From positions 1-44,180 of the forward strand of contig MSJI02000951.1 of assembly GCA_001931905.2 (NCBI GenBank): a stretch of 44,180 bases of DNA. The letters are read 5' to 3'. This stretch comes from Cladosporium sp. IMV 00045. Its lineage: Eukaryota > Ascomycota > Dothideomycetes > Cladosporiales > Cladosporiaceae. Positions 11,151-22,231 of the stretch are shown piece after piece (position 1 is the first letter of the stretch; every line of letters starts with the position of its first letter). Made by a program: the position numbers and the translations under genes. The notes below the pieces were generated by a model. That model ran no database searches, was not told where the DNA came from, and saw nothing but the letters and a program-made list of their open reading frames with translations.

Positions 11151-11164
11151 CGATCTGGAATTCA

Positions 11165-11675
11165 TCAATCAGCGGTAACGGTGTAGTCAACGCAGTTGTA
11201 AAATCCGTCGTCAAAAGCGGCGATACGCTCCGTCTCGTAGGACATGCAAGAACCATTTTCCGTGAAGGAGATACAGTTGGACTCGTAGCCCGAATCTTTC
11301 AGATTGAGGTTGGCAGACCAAACATCGCCATCTATCACGTTCACACGTTAGCGATATTCTCGAGTAGTTGATCATATCCAGCAGCCAAGATCATCCACAC
11401 TTACCAGAGACTTTGTGCTCAATCACACCGCTACCACCGTTGTCCCAGAGCGTGACTTTGTAGTACTTGTCGCCATTGCACTCCATTTCCCAGCGCGTCT
11501 CGGCGCTCACGCCACTCTTGGACTGGTCCATCGTGCAGTGGAAGTCGTTGTTGTCCCAGACCTCGACGGTCATGGAGTCGTGGAAGGTGCCCGAACTCCA
11601 CATGTACGACTTGACGCGAATGCACGCCTGTGCACCGGTCGCCAGCAAGATGGCCGAGGCGAGAACAGACTTCAT
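11165..11675 (-). CDS. Small secreted cysteine-rich protein, family unknown
   Basis: Two exons, 11675-11405 and 11331-11165, joined at a GTAAGT...ATAG intron; 145 residues. The first 17 residues are a signal peptide (MKSVLASAILLATGAQA). The mature part of about 128 residues has seven cysteines, the first at its N-terminus (CIRVKSYMWSSG), then HCTMD, MECNG, SNCIS, SCMSY and YNCVD among them. It is rich in aromatic and acidic residues and is probably a beta-rich extracellular fold. No family is recognised. A TATA box and a CA-rich leader precede the ATG, as in strongly expressed fungal genes. Size, signal peptide and cysteines resemble candidate effectors or cell-surface proteins; the function is not known. 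Confidence 0.82.
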
Positions 11676-11828
11676 GTTGATGGTTTGGTGAGGTTGTTTG
11701 GATGCTTTGAGTGTCGATCGTTTGGGTTGTTGGGATGCTTTTTGATGTGTTGATCGTTGATCGGGTGCTGGATGTTGATGGAACTGGCTGATATGAATTC
11801 TGTATTCAATGTTGGAAAGACTTGATCT

Positions 11829-11836
11829 ATTATATA
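11829..11836 (-). promoter_or_regulatory. TATA box of the small secreted protein gene
   Basis: TATATAAT on the minus strand, about 155 bp upstream of the ATG at 11675. The DNA between is rich in CA and CAACA, like the untranslated leaders of highly expressed fungal genes. Confidence 0.5.
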
Positions 11837-12875
11837 TCATCCGTCTCGAGGTTCATACCCCGTATACCGCCGTATCGCAGTATATGAGACATTAGAACCG
11901 AAGTCTCTATTCGGAGGGATTCGTCGCCGCCACCATGTTGGTATCAATACCAACAGCGTTTGATGATATGCCAAGATGAATCGCTTGCTACGAATAGAGC
12001 GGCTGAAGTGGCTGTTCTGTAGCCACTTCTTCACAATTGCATCTATACAAAAGGGCAAGCAGTGTTGAGATTGCATGTGGCGTTCGCTTTTGACTTGGCC
12101 GACTACAGCTTCAATTTCGTCTTCGCTTCCTTCAAGCCAGCTTATCATCATACAGTCGACGACCCGAAGAAATGGGAGAATCTAGGCTTCGGATGAACGT
12201 TCAACCGTCTCATGATCCGATTTATTATTGATCTGCCAATCAAAAAAAAAAAAAAAATAACAGAACAGAACATCAACATTAGACCAACATCAGACTTAGT
12301 ATTTCGTCAGCCGCATGACTTGGCGAACTTGATGATTCTCGGCGCAGGCATCTCGTTCGCTCTGCCATATATAGGACTTAAGCGCCGCGACTAGTACTAA
12401 AATGGGTGATATCTCGCCTGTTGTACAATTTTGACCTTCATGCTAAAGGCATGTCTTTTTTGTGGATGTTCAGGCCCTCTTCACGTTCAGCATTTGGACA
12501 GACGATTGTTGACGGAAGCAAGAGCAACAGAACTTTACTTTCCTCGAGGCTTTCTTACTGGCCAACCTCACCTCACCTCACAAACACTCGGGAAGCGAAA
12601 AGTCAATGTCCAACCTGGTATCCTTGTTTTTCTTTCTTTTGGAACTTGAGAGTGTGACATGAAAAGAAAAACCATATATATACCGAGAATACAAGACAAA
12701 AAAACACCCTCGCCTCGCTTACCTTCCTCCAAAAGGAACCCGAGAACTAAGTCCCTTTCTTTTCGTTGCGTGAGAACCAAGCAAGTAAACACTTTCCATC
12801 ATCATTGAAATTTCTTTTCCTTCATTCATTACCAACCAATTCCAAAATTCATTCCTTTCCCGACACCTGACTGCC
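11837..12875. other. Intergenic, no gene seen
   Basis: Contains a run of 15 A at about 12242-12256 and AT-rich DNA that includes the 3' region of the eIF5B gene. A 104-codon minus frame at 11837-12151 lies over the TATA region of the secreted-protein gene and has no recognisable features. Confidence 0.5.
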
Positions 12876-15800
12876 TTACACAACATCAAACAACCCCTTA
12901 AGATGCTTAGCAATAAGCGCCCACTCATCCTTATCGACCTCATCGCGGTAGAACTCCTTCAACGTATCGATACTAGCCCTGCTGACCTGCGAGTAGAGCA
13001 TATCCTTCTCCTCCAAGTGGCGGCCGTAAAGCGGCTGGTTGGGGCCTTCAATCTTCACAGCGACGGACGGCTGGCCCTTCTTGCAGATGGGGATTTGCTT
13101 GTGGTCGCGCTCGATGGACGTCACGCGGCCGAGGGGGATGATTTCCTTGACGCCGGCGGAGTTCTGCTTGACGCACGCGATGGGCGTGTTGACGCGCAGG
13201 TTGCCGTCGACGACGTCGATGCCGACGACGATGGGGTCGGTTTTGTTGAAGACGGCGACTGGGCGGAGGACGCAGGGGAAGACGGCGAGCATTTTGCTCT
13301 CTTCCTTGCGCTGCTGCGCGAGCTGCGCCATGTGCTTGGTGAAGTCGTCGAAGAGGTGGTAGATGATCTCGGCGGTGAAGATCTTGACGCCCATCTGCGC
13401 CGCGAGCTCCATGGCGTCCTTGTCGACCTTGACGTCGAAGCAGAGCATGACCGCGAACTCCTTGGCCTTCTCCAGCATGGTGGAGGCGGTGATGACGTCG
13501 CGCTTGTGCACGGGGCCGATGGAGATGTTAGCCACGGGGATTTTGGAGACGCGCAGGAATTCCAGCAGGGCTTCGAGGGAGCCGAGAGTGGAGGCTTGCA
13601 CGGTGACACCGCGGCCGCTCTTGCTGATCTTGCTCATGAGCTGCTCCAGGTCGCCCATGACGTCTTCCTCGAGCTCCTCGATCTCGTCCTCGTCGTCGGG
13701 ATCCTTGACCACGAGGAGGCGAGAACCGGCGATGGCATGGTCGAGGCCGTTGGCGGCGATCTTGATACCAAGGGCGGCCTTGACGGTCTTGTTGTGGACG
13801 TACTGCGACTTGAGACGCAGCTCCTTCATCTCTGCGGGAGTAAGGAGGGCACGGATCTGGGTTGTAATGGGGCCTTCAGTACCACACAGTACAATAGTGT
13901 CACCCTCGTTCAAGATACCGTTGCTCAAGACAACGTCAATAGTGGTTCCGAGACCCTCAATAACCTTGACTTCAAGCACGGTACACTCGACCTCACTCAG
14001 GTACATGAGCTGGGTGGTCATGCGCTCCTGGGTGAGCTGCAGGATGAGCTTGAGCATGTCGGGAATACCCTCACCAGTGTGGGCACTCGTGGGCACGAGC
14101 GAGACGAACTTGGCCATAGACTTGTTCTCGTAGTACAGCTCGGAGTTGAAGCTCTGCTCGGCGAAAGCGAGCTTGGTCTTCTCCAGTCTGTCGCGGAACT
14201 CGTTCTGCACACCCTTGTTTTGCAGGGCGAGGGACTCGCGGAAACCGTTGTTGGCAACCTGCTTCCAGCCGTAGAGACGATCGATCTTGTTGAGAGCAAC
14301 AATGAAAGGAGTCCTGCGGTCTCTCAGCAGTCTCATAGATTCCAGAGTCTGGGGTTCAAGACCGTGCATAATGTCGACAACCAGAATGGCGATGTTACAG
14401 AGAGACGAACCGCGGGTACGGAGGTTAGTGAAGGACTCGTGACCAGGGGTGTCGATGATGAGGAGACCAGGGACCTTGAGCTCGAAGGCACCGTCCTGGT
14501 TCACCACAGCGGTCTTCTTCTGAAGAGCCTCCTCGGGGAAGTATGTAGCACCGATCTGCTGGGTGATACCACCAGCCTCGCCTTCCTGCACGTTGGTCTG
14601 GCGAATCTTGTCGAGAAGCTTCGTCTTACCCGTGTCGACGTGACCGAGAATGCAGCAAATGGGCGAGCGGAGGTTGTCCTTCGAAGCGGCGGCGCGAGCA
14701 GCCTCGGACTCCTGCTTGCGCTTGAGGGCAGCTGCCTCCTTGCGCTCACGGGCCTGTCTCTCAGCAACAGTCTCCTCTTCATCAGAGTCAGAGTCCTCAT
14801 CGGAGTCGGAGTCATCCTCGCTATCAGACTCGCTGTCCTGGTCGGCCTTGTCAGCATCGGCCTTGCCGTTCGCAGCAGGCTTGGAAGCGGCCTCTTCGTC
14901 CTCAGACTCAGCGTCCCAGCTGTCCTTGACGTCAGCCTCCTCCTTCTCGGCCATAGCCTCCCAGTCGTCGAGCTCATCGCTGTCCTCGGCCTTCTTGGCT
15001 TCGGCGTCCTTCTTCGCCTTCTCCGCCTCCTCAGCAGCGCGCTTCTTCTGCTCCTCGGCGATCTTCAGCTCCTCAAGCTTCTTCCTCGCCTCTTCCTCCT
15101 CGCGAGCCTTGCGCTCCTCAGCCTCCTTACGAGGGTTCCTCTTGCGCCTGTCGTCCTTGGTGGTCTTCTTCTTCTCCTCGCCCTCACCCTCGCCAGTCAT
15201 GCCGGCCACCTTGGCGCCAGACTCAAGCATCTGCTGCAGACGCAGTTTGGCCTGCGCCTCTTCCTTGCGCTGCTTCTCAGTCTTGTATGTGCCGGCCTTC
15301 TTGGCCTCCTCGACCTTCTTCCTCTCGCGCTCCTTCTTCGCAGCCCTGGCGTCGGCCTTTGCTTGCTCCTCCTCCTTGAGAAGTCTCTCCTCTTCGGCAA
15401 TGCGCGCCAGCTCTTCCTGCTTGAAGCGCTCATCCTCTTCCTGTCGACGGCGAAGTTCTTCTTGTTGCTTCTGAAGCGCGGCGAGACCAGCAGGCAGCTT
15501 CTTCTTCTTGCCGCCAGCGGCAGGCTCGGGTGCCGGGGCGGCAGCAGGCTCATCAACCTTGACCTCTTCCTTCTTCTCAGGCGGAGGAGCCGGGGTGGAC
15601 TTCTTCTTCTGAGCAGCCTAAATCCTCCAAGTCAGCATGTGTCTCATAACCCTCTCCGTACACTTTCAAGTAGACAAACCTGTTCCTTCTTCCGCTGCTT
15701 CTCCCTCTCCTTCTTCTCCTTTTCCTTCTGCGCCTTGGTCTTAACACCACCGCCCTCACCCTCATCCTCGGCCGCAGCCTTGGCAGGCTGCTGCTTGCCA

Positions 15801-16168
15801 CCCTTGCCGCCCTTGCCCTTCTTCGCAGGGGCGCCGAAGGTGTCGTCCTCGTCGTCCATGCCGGCCTCGGCGGGCGCCTTGGAAGCCAGATCCAGAGATT
15901 CGTCCACGGTCGGGGTGATGGTGGGGTCCTCGCCGTCGAGGAAGTCGTTGTCGACCGCCTTGCCCTTCTTCTTGCGCTTCTCCTTGTTCTTCTTCAGCGC
16001 GGCCATCAGGCCGCCGCCGCCGCCGGCCATGTCGTCCTCGGCGGCGTCGTTGGCGGCGTCCGCGGCTTTGGCGTCGGCGTCCGCCTGGGCGATCGGGTCG
16101 GCCGACTCGCCGAGCCCTTCGTCCCAGTCGTCGCCGGCCTTCTTGCCCTTCTTGCCTTTGGGTGCCAT
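12876..16168 (-). CDS. FUN12: Translation initiation factor eIF5B (GTPase)
   Basis: Exon 1 16168-15680 and exon 2 15617-12876, with a 62-nt GTTTGT...TTAG intron; 1076 residues. The first 480 residues are a low-complexity charged region ([27 protein letters not shown] and a Ser/Asp/Glu-rich stretch). The GTPase follows: G1 [15 protein letters not shown] (about 488), G3 DTPGHESF (about 560) and G4 NKIDRL (about 613). Domains II-IV then run to the C-terminus, which ends [15 protein letters not shown]. Known: eIF5B joins ribosomal subunits and hydrolyses GTP at the end of initiation; the yeast protein has 1002 residues. The start is the first ATG ([20 protein letters not shown]). The first 39 nt match the copy at 44142 exactly. 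Confidence 0.96.
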
Positions 16169-16862
16169 GGTTGCGATTAACGTTGGCTTTCCTTTGGACC
16201 GGGTAAGGCAGGTCGGGGTTGGAGAGTGGGTTTGGGACAGGCAAACGATCAAAGGTTTGGGTTTGGGTGCGTGACTAGAAGCGCGAAGTGGGCACTGTGG
16301 GTTGGTGCGGGAGTAGAAATTTGGCTGCTGCTGCTGCTGGCGGAGACATCAACTGGACCTGGAGATTGCCTGCGAAACTTCCAACATCGGATTATCCGAT
16401 ATTTTGATATGATGCTTTATGAGCTGACAGAGGGTATTGTTTTTTGACACCTATTGAGATAATCAGTACGGGATCGGACTGCTGCCAACGAAACGTTTTT
16501 GCATGTGCGGTGGGCGATGGTGACGTCGGGAGGAGAGAGGGACAAATGTGGGGCAAGTTTGTGATGGGCATGCAGTGCTGCACATGCAATAGTAAAATAC
16601 ATGTTGCTGACGAGTGAAGAGAGATAAATTTATGCATATTGTTATATTGTTCGTTCCAGAGCCCAGCATACTGCAGTTGAGAGTGTGGCACATGCTTCAT
16701 AGTTTCCAAGACCACACAGCGTCTTCATACCTACATGTACATTTATACGAATCATCCGATCAACGACTGGCCAAATATGTCGGAACAAGTTCTGGCAAGA
16801 TATCAAGTTCGATCTATAACAAGGACTATCATACAGCACATCTCGTCCTTAAGACGGATAAT
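16169..16862. other. eIF5B promoter and YIP1-gene 3' region
   Basis: About 690 bp between two minus-strand genes, homologous to 43439-44141. Holds a (GCT)5 tract at 16324-16338. Short frames are unsupported. Confidence 0.6.
16324..16338. repeat. (GCT)5 microsatellite in eIF5B upstream region
   Basis: Five GCT units on the + strand; the matching place in the other arm (about 43963-43986) has eight AGC units. Confidence 0.85.
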
Positions 16863-18014
16863 CTAGAAGAACATCATCCTACCCTCACCACCCTCATCGC
16901 CCTTGGGCGCATCCTGCATCGGATCGGAGGGCGTGGCAGGGGCATCAGAGACAGGGCTTCCGTGGGCGAAGAACAAGATCTTGATGGCGATGGCCAGACC
17001 GGCGTGCAGAGCAACGACAACGACGAGGAGAATGCGGGACGGCTTCGCGTCGATGGCCGAGACGACGGGGTACCTGCAGGAAATCTGTGTTAGTAGCGTG
17101 ATCTTAAGATAGTATGCAGAATTACCATGAAAGAGAAGGTTTCAACTTACAAGTTCCTGAAGAGAAACACAGCAGACATGGCCAGCCCGACGCCGACGAA
17201 AGCGTAGTTAAGAGCTGTGGCCACAGATTAGCACTCATGCCCCGATCAAACCAGCCAAAACCAACAAGAATCCCTTACCAGTCAAAGGCGACCACGAAAC
17301 CAACGCCACCGGAATCCAGATCAAATTGGCATACCCATAGAGGGCCCAACACTCCAACAAATTCGCACTCTCGCTCCCAAACCACTTGAGCACACCCCAA
17401 AGCCCCAGCGGGATGAAAGCCGTGTACCCATAGATCAGCCCCGCCGCGCCGCTCAGCAGCTTGAAATCATACGCGAAGTGCTCCTTGCCCGAGCTGGCCA
17501 GGTACTGGCTGATGGTGCCGGTGAGGAAGAGGATGACCACCACGGTGGTCGCGATCCAGAACGGCCCGTACAGGTCCGGGTTGCCCTCGAGGACGTCGAG
17601 GAAGTTCTGTCGCGGGTACAGCGCTGCGCGGCAGCGCGCGAGGATCTGGTTCGTGTCGACGTCGAAGAATTGTTGGTAGAATTGTATGCTCCAGAGTAGG
17701 CGCTTCGAGGAGCCCGGTTGGTTGCCTGGGCCGGCGCCGAGGAAGGACGTCGAGTCGGGTTGCACTTTGGCGGTGCGGGAGGAGGGGTTGTCGAAGGCTG
17801 AGGGAGGGTGGTGTTAGTGAGCTGTGCAGGTTACTGTTGATTTATGGTCTTGCTCACTGGAGTTGTGGAACTCGAGGTTGTCTTCTTGGAGGTCGGTATG
17901 GCCGAGATCGCCCTAGTTTTGGATCAGTTGAGTCCTTGGACTACGAAAGGCTGGTTGCGCGCATACCTCGGCGTCTACGTCGACCACCACATCGTATCCT
18001 TGTCTGTTCGCCAT
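16863..18014 (-). CDS. YIP1-domain Golgi membrane protein, copy 1
   Basis: Five exons: 18014-17967, 17912-17858, 17797-17279, 17214-17151 and 17073-16863, giving 298 residues. It starts MANRQGYDVVVDVDAE, then GDLGHTDLQEDNLEFHNS. The Yip1 domain begins near residue 70 with LLWSIQFYQQFFDVDTNQIL and ALYPRQNFLDVLEGNPDLYG. Five hydrophobic segments follow (for example PFWIATTVVVILFLTGTI and LVVVVALHAGLAIAIKILFF). The C-terminus is acidic and ends GRMMFF. Known: YIP1-family proteins act with Rab GTPases in Golgi traffic; this one resembles the YIPF1/YIPF2 (yeast Yip4/Yip5) branch, an inference from memory. Exon lengths equal those of the second copy at 42.3-43.4 kb. Confidence 0.9.
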
Positions 18015-18596
18015 ACCGTATGTGCTGTGTTGAAAGATTGTCGAGTTGCTTCCTCAGATTCCAATAGACCGCCAGCTTTCTGGACGACGCGCCAGCTTGT
18101 TGGAGCGACGTGGAAGCCAGAGCTTGGACCATCGGCGTCGTTTCACAAGACGAGGAGCCCAGATCTGATACATCGGCAGGCTACAAACGCAGAAGTACAG
18201 AAATGCACTCGATGAAGAGATACATTTCATGGTTTCACAGATACCCCTTACGCATTCGTCGAGAATATATGACGAATGAAAGTAGTAACAGCCGCAACGA
18301 AACAACGACTCAAGAACCAAAGTGAAAGCTTGTCAACATTGTTCTACAGTTATATATATTATACACGAGCCGAGATGGTTTTTCGAAGGTGACCCGTTCC
18401 AGAAGAATTCCAGCGCCGTACAATGCATTTCTATGCTCCTTCCCCCTCATCCATCCTGGACCATACCAGGAACAAAAGCATCAGAACAGAACGGAAAAAC
18501 CCAAAGCCTCGCTTGCTTTTATTGCAATATTCGTACACACACCCAGATGCCGCAAGTCCCCTCTTGTCTCATACACATGGCTCAATCCCCTCTCCC
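18015..18596. other. Intergenic between YIP1 and carrier genes, copy 1
   Basis: Promoter of the YIP1 gene and 3' region of the carrier gene; homologous to 41719-42287. No extra gene seen. Confidence 0.6.
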
Positions 18597-19907
18597 TCAA
18601 TCATCCAGACTCGCCACAGGATTCTCATCAAACCACTTCAAAAGCGTCTGGTACATGACCAACATGGTACCGCTCTGCACACTCGTCCACACACCTCTCG
18701 GTCCCACGCCTCGGAACCAGCCGCCGATGCCTTCGGTGCGGTAGATGATCCGCAGGGCCTTGATCACGCTCTCCGTGTCCAGACTGACCTGCCCGTGCTG
18801 CTTGAGAGCCGTGCTCGCGCCAGACGTCGAAATCGGATGGCCGCGCGTGTTGGGGTGCTTTGCGCTCGTCTGCGTCGGGCGCGATGACGACGTCGCGGTC
18901 GTGGGGTGCGTGGTCGAAGATGTCTTCGCCGCTGCGGCCGCTGCGGCTTTGCCGCGTGCTTGCGCGATGACTTCCGGGTCGAGCTCGGTTTGGATGCGCG
19001 TCTTGACCACGTCCATGGGGCAGGTCAGCACGCCCGCCATGCCGCCTGCGCTGGCGCCGGTGAGGATCTCCAGCGGCAGGCCGATGTCTTTGCCGCCCAC
19101 GTAGCTCTTGGCCATTTTCTGCTCCTGCTCGTAGAAAGCGAATTGCAGTGCTGAGAAAGGCAGGTCGCGGAAGAGGGTCGCCTTGTAGCCGCTAAAGAGC
19201 TCCCTGAAACCTTCCGTGCGGTAGATGGTCCGAAGCGCGTGGAAAGTCGAGCGGTAGTTGTACCCTGAGAAGAAGTAGGGGTTGTTGTAGCGACCTTGCA
19301 ATTGCAGGCGGGTCTTGAGGACCTCCGTCGGCACGTACAAGGGACTTGCTGCGAGGTCTGCGACAAAGCCGGACGAGAAATACGCCACCGCCGGCGTGAT
19401 GCCAATGTCCACCATGTATCGCTTACTCCACTCGTAGCATCCGAAGAAAATAACCGTTCCTCCGAAACTGCCCAAGAACGCCGGCAAAACTCCTCCGTAA
19501 AGTCCTCTTGATATTCCCTCTTGCCTCAGGATTGTGTAGTACGAATTGCCCATGCTCGTGTACTTTGGAGGAAGATGCGGATCTCCCTGCTGCCTGGTCT
19601 TGACGGTATCCAGACTGTGCATCAACATATCTCCCATCGTGCCTCCAATTCCTCCCGCCAGCATCGCATGCAAATAGGGCGGCCTGTAGGCCTCGTCGGC
19701 GTGGAGGTCATCTACAGCATGCTGCTTTGCGACTGACTGCGTGGTATCCGGCCGAAAGTCTTCTGTCTGCCGTCGCATATCCTGCATTGTGATGTTTGCT
19801 GCTGTCTCGCCGTGGCCATCGTTTGGTGTGATGTTGCTGCTGCTCGAACTCGGCGATTGAGATTCGGCCTGTGGGAAAATATATGAAGCCACGCGGGCTA
19901 ATACCAT
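18597..19907 (-). CDS. MME1: MME1/YMR166C-type mitochondrial carrier, copy 1
   Basis: A single exon of 436 codons with the three-repeat mitochondrial carrier layout. Signature helices read MHSLDTVKTRQQG (about 101), VPTEVLKTRLQLQG (about 191) and CPMDVVKTRIQTE (about 290). The first lacks the usual Pro, as in yeast YMR166C. RDLPFSALQFAFYEQ and GVGPRGVWTSVQSGTMLVMY also match that protein closely. A low-complexity Ala/Thr/Ser insert (about residues 305-360) separates the last two helices. Known: YMR166C (Mme1) exports Mg2+ from mitochondria. The N-terminal 70 residues are extended and polar. The second copy (40408-41718) differs at only two residues, both in this extension. It shares a divergent promoter with the membrane-protein gene. 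Confidence 0.92.
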   Translation of the reverse strand: MVLARVASYIFPQAESQSPSSSSSNITPNDGHGETAANITMQDMRRQTEDFRPDTTQSVAKQHAVDDLHADEAYRPPYLHAMLAGGIGGTMGDMLMHSLDTVKTRQQGDPHLPPKYTSMGNSYYTILRQEGISRGLYGGVLPAFLGSFGGTVIFFGCYEWSKRYMVDIGITPAVAYFSSGFVADLAASPLYVPTEVLKTRLQLQGRYNNPYFFSGYNYRSTFHALRTIYRTEGFRELFSGYKATLFRDLPFSALQFAFYEQEQKMAKSYVGGKDIGLPLEILTGASAGGMAGVLTCPMDVVKTRIQTELDPEVIAQARGKAAAAAAAKTSSTTHPTTATSSSRPTQTSAKHPNTRGHPISTSGASTALKQHGQVSLDTESVIKALRIIYRTEGIGGWFRGVGPRGVWTSVQSGTMLVMYQTLLKWFDENPVASLDD

Positions 19908-20530
19908 GAATGCTCGATTTCGTCCAGTCTATAGCGCGCGCTATGCAGTGATGATCGTCAGAATCCTGGGATGCGGATTCTATATGAAACAGATTCAATA
20001 TGAAACAGGAGGAATTCCAGGGGTATTAGCGAAGGTCGAGAAGGGTATTGTTGGACTGGGTGGTGATGCGGTGAGGTGTGGTGGGATAGGAGCACGAATT
20101 GATCTCTCTTTTCCTCATGCCCCCAAACGTTTCTGCAAAAGATGACGCTCCTCTGCTGCGCCCACCGCCGCCGCAAACAACCGAGCGTTCAGTCTAGCCC
20201 GCCGCTTACACCAACTTCACGTCTCTGAGTTGGGCATTTTTCCGGTTCAATAGATAGAACATATCGATATTATCGGATTCTCCCATTTTCCAGAGAAAAA
20301 TAAGTTCAAGTCATCTGGCTAAGGCAAGCAGCACCTGATCCGTCGGAATGCGCTGCACGTGATCTTCCCATAAGCGGTTAGCTTGATGGTGCGCGTGTTT
20401 ACTATATGCGAGTGATGTCTTGCCTTGACGACCGACCAACTCCACGCGTTTGTGTACACTCGACTCGTTTGAATAACATCACTTTCGTGAACAATCTATG
20501 TAACATTCGTCCGGAGAAAATCAAGGCAAA
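19908..20530. promoter_or_regulatory. Divergent promoter, carrier and membrane-protein genes, copy 1
   Basis: Intergenic DNA of 623 bp between two outward start codons, homologous to 39776-40407. A conserved block contains CACGTG at 20356-20361 (partner 39943-39948), flanked in both copies by GATCACGTGCAGCGCAT in one orientation. Such E-boxes bind bHLH factors in fungi; use here is inferred. Confidence 0.6.
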
Positions 20531-21708
20531 ATGGTCAATTTATCCTGGCTCTCCAAGCAGCGAAAGTCGGCGCTGATCGACCTCGCCGTCCAAGCAGGTC
20601 TAGAGCTGTGCGTCAACACACATATCAACCTGGTAACCTTTGTTTGTTTGGAATGCGACTGCTGACCTTTTGCGCAAAATCCAGCGACGACGACTTGAAC
20701 AAACCCGACATCATCGATGCGCTTGACGGATTCCTCCAAACCAACTCGTCGCGCCTGCAACACGATCCCACCTTCGAGCCGTTTTATCTGACGCGCCGCA
20801 CGCCACACAAAGCGCGCGACAACAGCAACAGCGACGAGGGCGAGGTTAAGAGCGTCGTCCGCGGTCGAGGCAGACGCGCGACAAAGGTCAAATCCGAGCC
20901 AGAGTACGATCGCCACCCCACGACACCCCAATCCTCATGTCAACATCACTAACATTAACGCGCAATCAGAGACGACGAAGACTACTCCGGCACAGCACGC
21001 AGCGCAGCCATGGCATCATCTCCCACAGCACATTCGCGGCGCACACCCGCAGCAAGCATCATGCAGCGTCGCCGGTCCTCCCTCCCACCATCACCAACAG
21101 TCGTCGTCGACGAAGTCGAACACGCCACCGACCGCTTCTACGCCGGCGTCAACAGGTCCTTCTCCCTCTCCGGCGTCCCCGACGCGATCGAATGGCTGCG
21201 CGAGTCCTGCTCCTCTCTCGCCGCCGTGCACGCCACATTCCTCATTGCCGAAGCCTACAATCTGCAAAAAGCGCTGTTGCCGTGGAAGTACGCCTTCGAC
21301 ATCCCCGCCATCCACCTCGTCGGCATCGCCACCCCAAGCATCGCAGTCAGTGTCCCAGACCTCTTCCAACTTCTATCGCCTGATTTCTGGCTTCCGACCC
21401 TGCTCTGGAGCGCCACCCACCTCTTCGTCCCCTTGTTCTTCGCCTACTTCTACAACCTGACCGTCCACACCGTCAAGCGCAACAACGCGCGCGTCCGCGT
21501 CGTGCGCTACGACTACGATCCGTTCACATTCAATGTCGCGAAGGCCATGATCGTGAGCACCGTCTACGGCGCTTACATTCTTCGAGGCTGGGTCAGCGAC
21601 GAGACTGTCGCTGTCGTCGATGCCTCTCAATACGGCGGGTACAGCGGAACGCTGATGGGGACTTACGTGTGCGGTCTTTACGCTCTGTGGGTGGCTACGC
21701 AGAGGTAG
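20531..21708 (+). CDS. Unknown multi-pass membrane protein with SAP/HeH-like N-terminus, copy 1
   Basis: Three exons: 20531-20607, 20685-20903 and 20970-21708; 344 residues. The N-terminus (WLSKQRKSALIDLAVQAGLE, then DDDLNKPDIIDALDGFL) looks like a short helix-extension-helix or SAP-type fold. A basic linker follows (RGRGRRATKVKSEPEY, then MQRRRSSLPPSPTVVV). The C-terminal 230 residues hold about four membrane helices (ATPSIAVSVPDLFQLL; LPTLLWSATHLFVPLFFAYF; FNVAKAMIVSTVYGAYILRG; GTLMGTYVCGLYALWVA). A DNA- or chromatin-binding-like N-terminus with membrane helices would suit an inner nuclear membrane protein, but that is a guess. I do not recognise the family. The second copy (38599-39775) has the same exon lengths. 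Confidence 0.8.
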
Positions 21709-22207
21709 TGTTGTCTTCTTTTTTTGTCAAGGGCGGATTGGTGTAATCGGGGACCGGCGCTTTCTGCTTATTGATGTTCTCACTGGATTGGGTTTTTGGT
21801 TTTCTTTGGTTTACGCTCGTATATTTTTCGACGACTTTCTCGACATTGATGGGATGGGATGGATACCATGTTCTGCTCGTTTTGCTTGCTTGCCTGCTTT
21901 GAATTACGCGCAGACAAGTTTTTGTTTAGATGGTTTAGTGTCGTCCGCTTTTTTACTTTCCACGACACTTGCAGATGTCAGTCTGTTACCTTTTTTCTTT
22001 CTTCTTTCAGCAAAGGCCAAAACGCTACTACGTTCAGCTTCCTCTCTCTCGCCAGAACCATTCCCAAATCACATAAATCACCCAACATCCACTCACCCTT
22101 TCCCAACACCACCAAAATTGCCCCGAGTGTTTAATTGACCGGGGGAGTTGGAGCAGTGGAAGCGGGAAGAAAATTGAGTGTACATCGACATGGATCTTCA
22201 CAGCTTC

Positions 22208-22231
22208 GCTGCTGCTGCTGCTGCTGCTGCT
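22208..22231. repeat. (GCT)8 microsatellite
   Basis: Eight GCT units followed by GCC, between the two homology blocks of copy 1. Confidence 0.85.

Larger units (their letters stand above)
10594..11164. other. HET promoter, right repeat and pyrimidine tract
   Basis: Contains the HET promoter, the right repeat (about 10810-11000) and a pyrimidine-rich tract of CTCTAC/TCTCTC units at about 11045-11150. No gene seen. Confidence 0.6.
16130..22110 (+). repeat. Left arm of large inverted duplication
   Basis: Pairs with 38210-44180 in reverse complement. Gene order, intron positions and exon lengths are the same in both arms (YIP1: 48/55/519/64/211 nt; membrane protein: 77/219/739 nt; carrier: one exon of 1311 nt). 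Homology extends through promoters and 3' regions, with substitutions and indels outside exons. The arm probably continues left into eIF5B, but its partner is outside the window. Confidence 0.95.

Noticed and set aside
11837..12151. 104-codon minus-strand frame upstream of the small secreted protein
   Set aside because: It overlaps the TATA region of that gene and has no protein-like features.
12903..16274. An open frame of 1123 codons antisense to the whole eIF5B gene, running through its intron and into the promoter
   Set aside because: The peptide is a low-complexity Leu/Val/Gly/Ser sequence, the mirror of GC-rich coding with biased codons. eIF5B on the other strand has all its domains.
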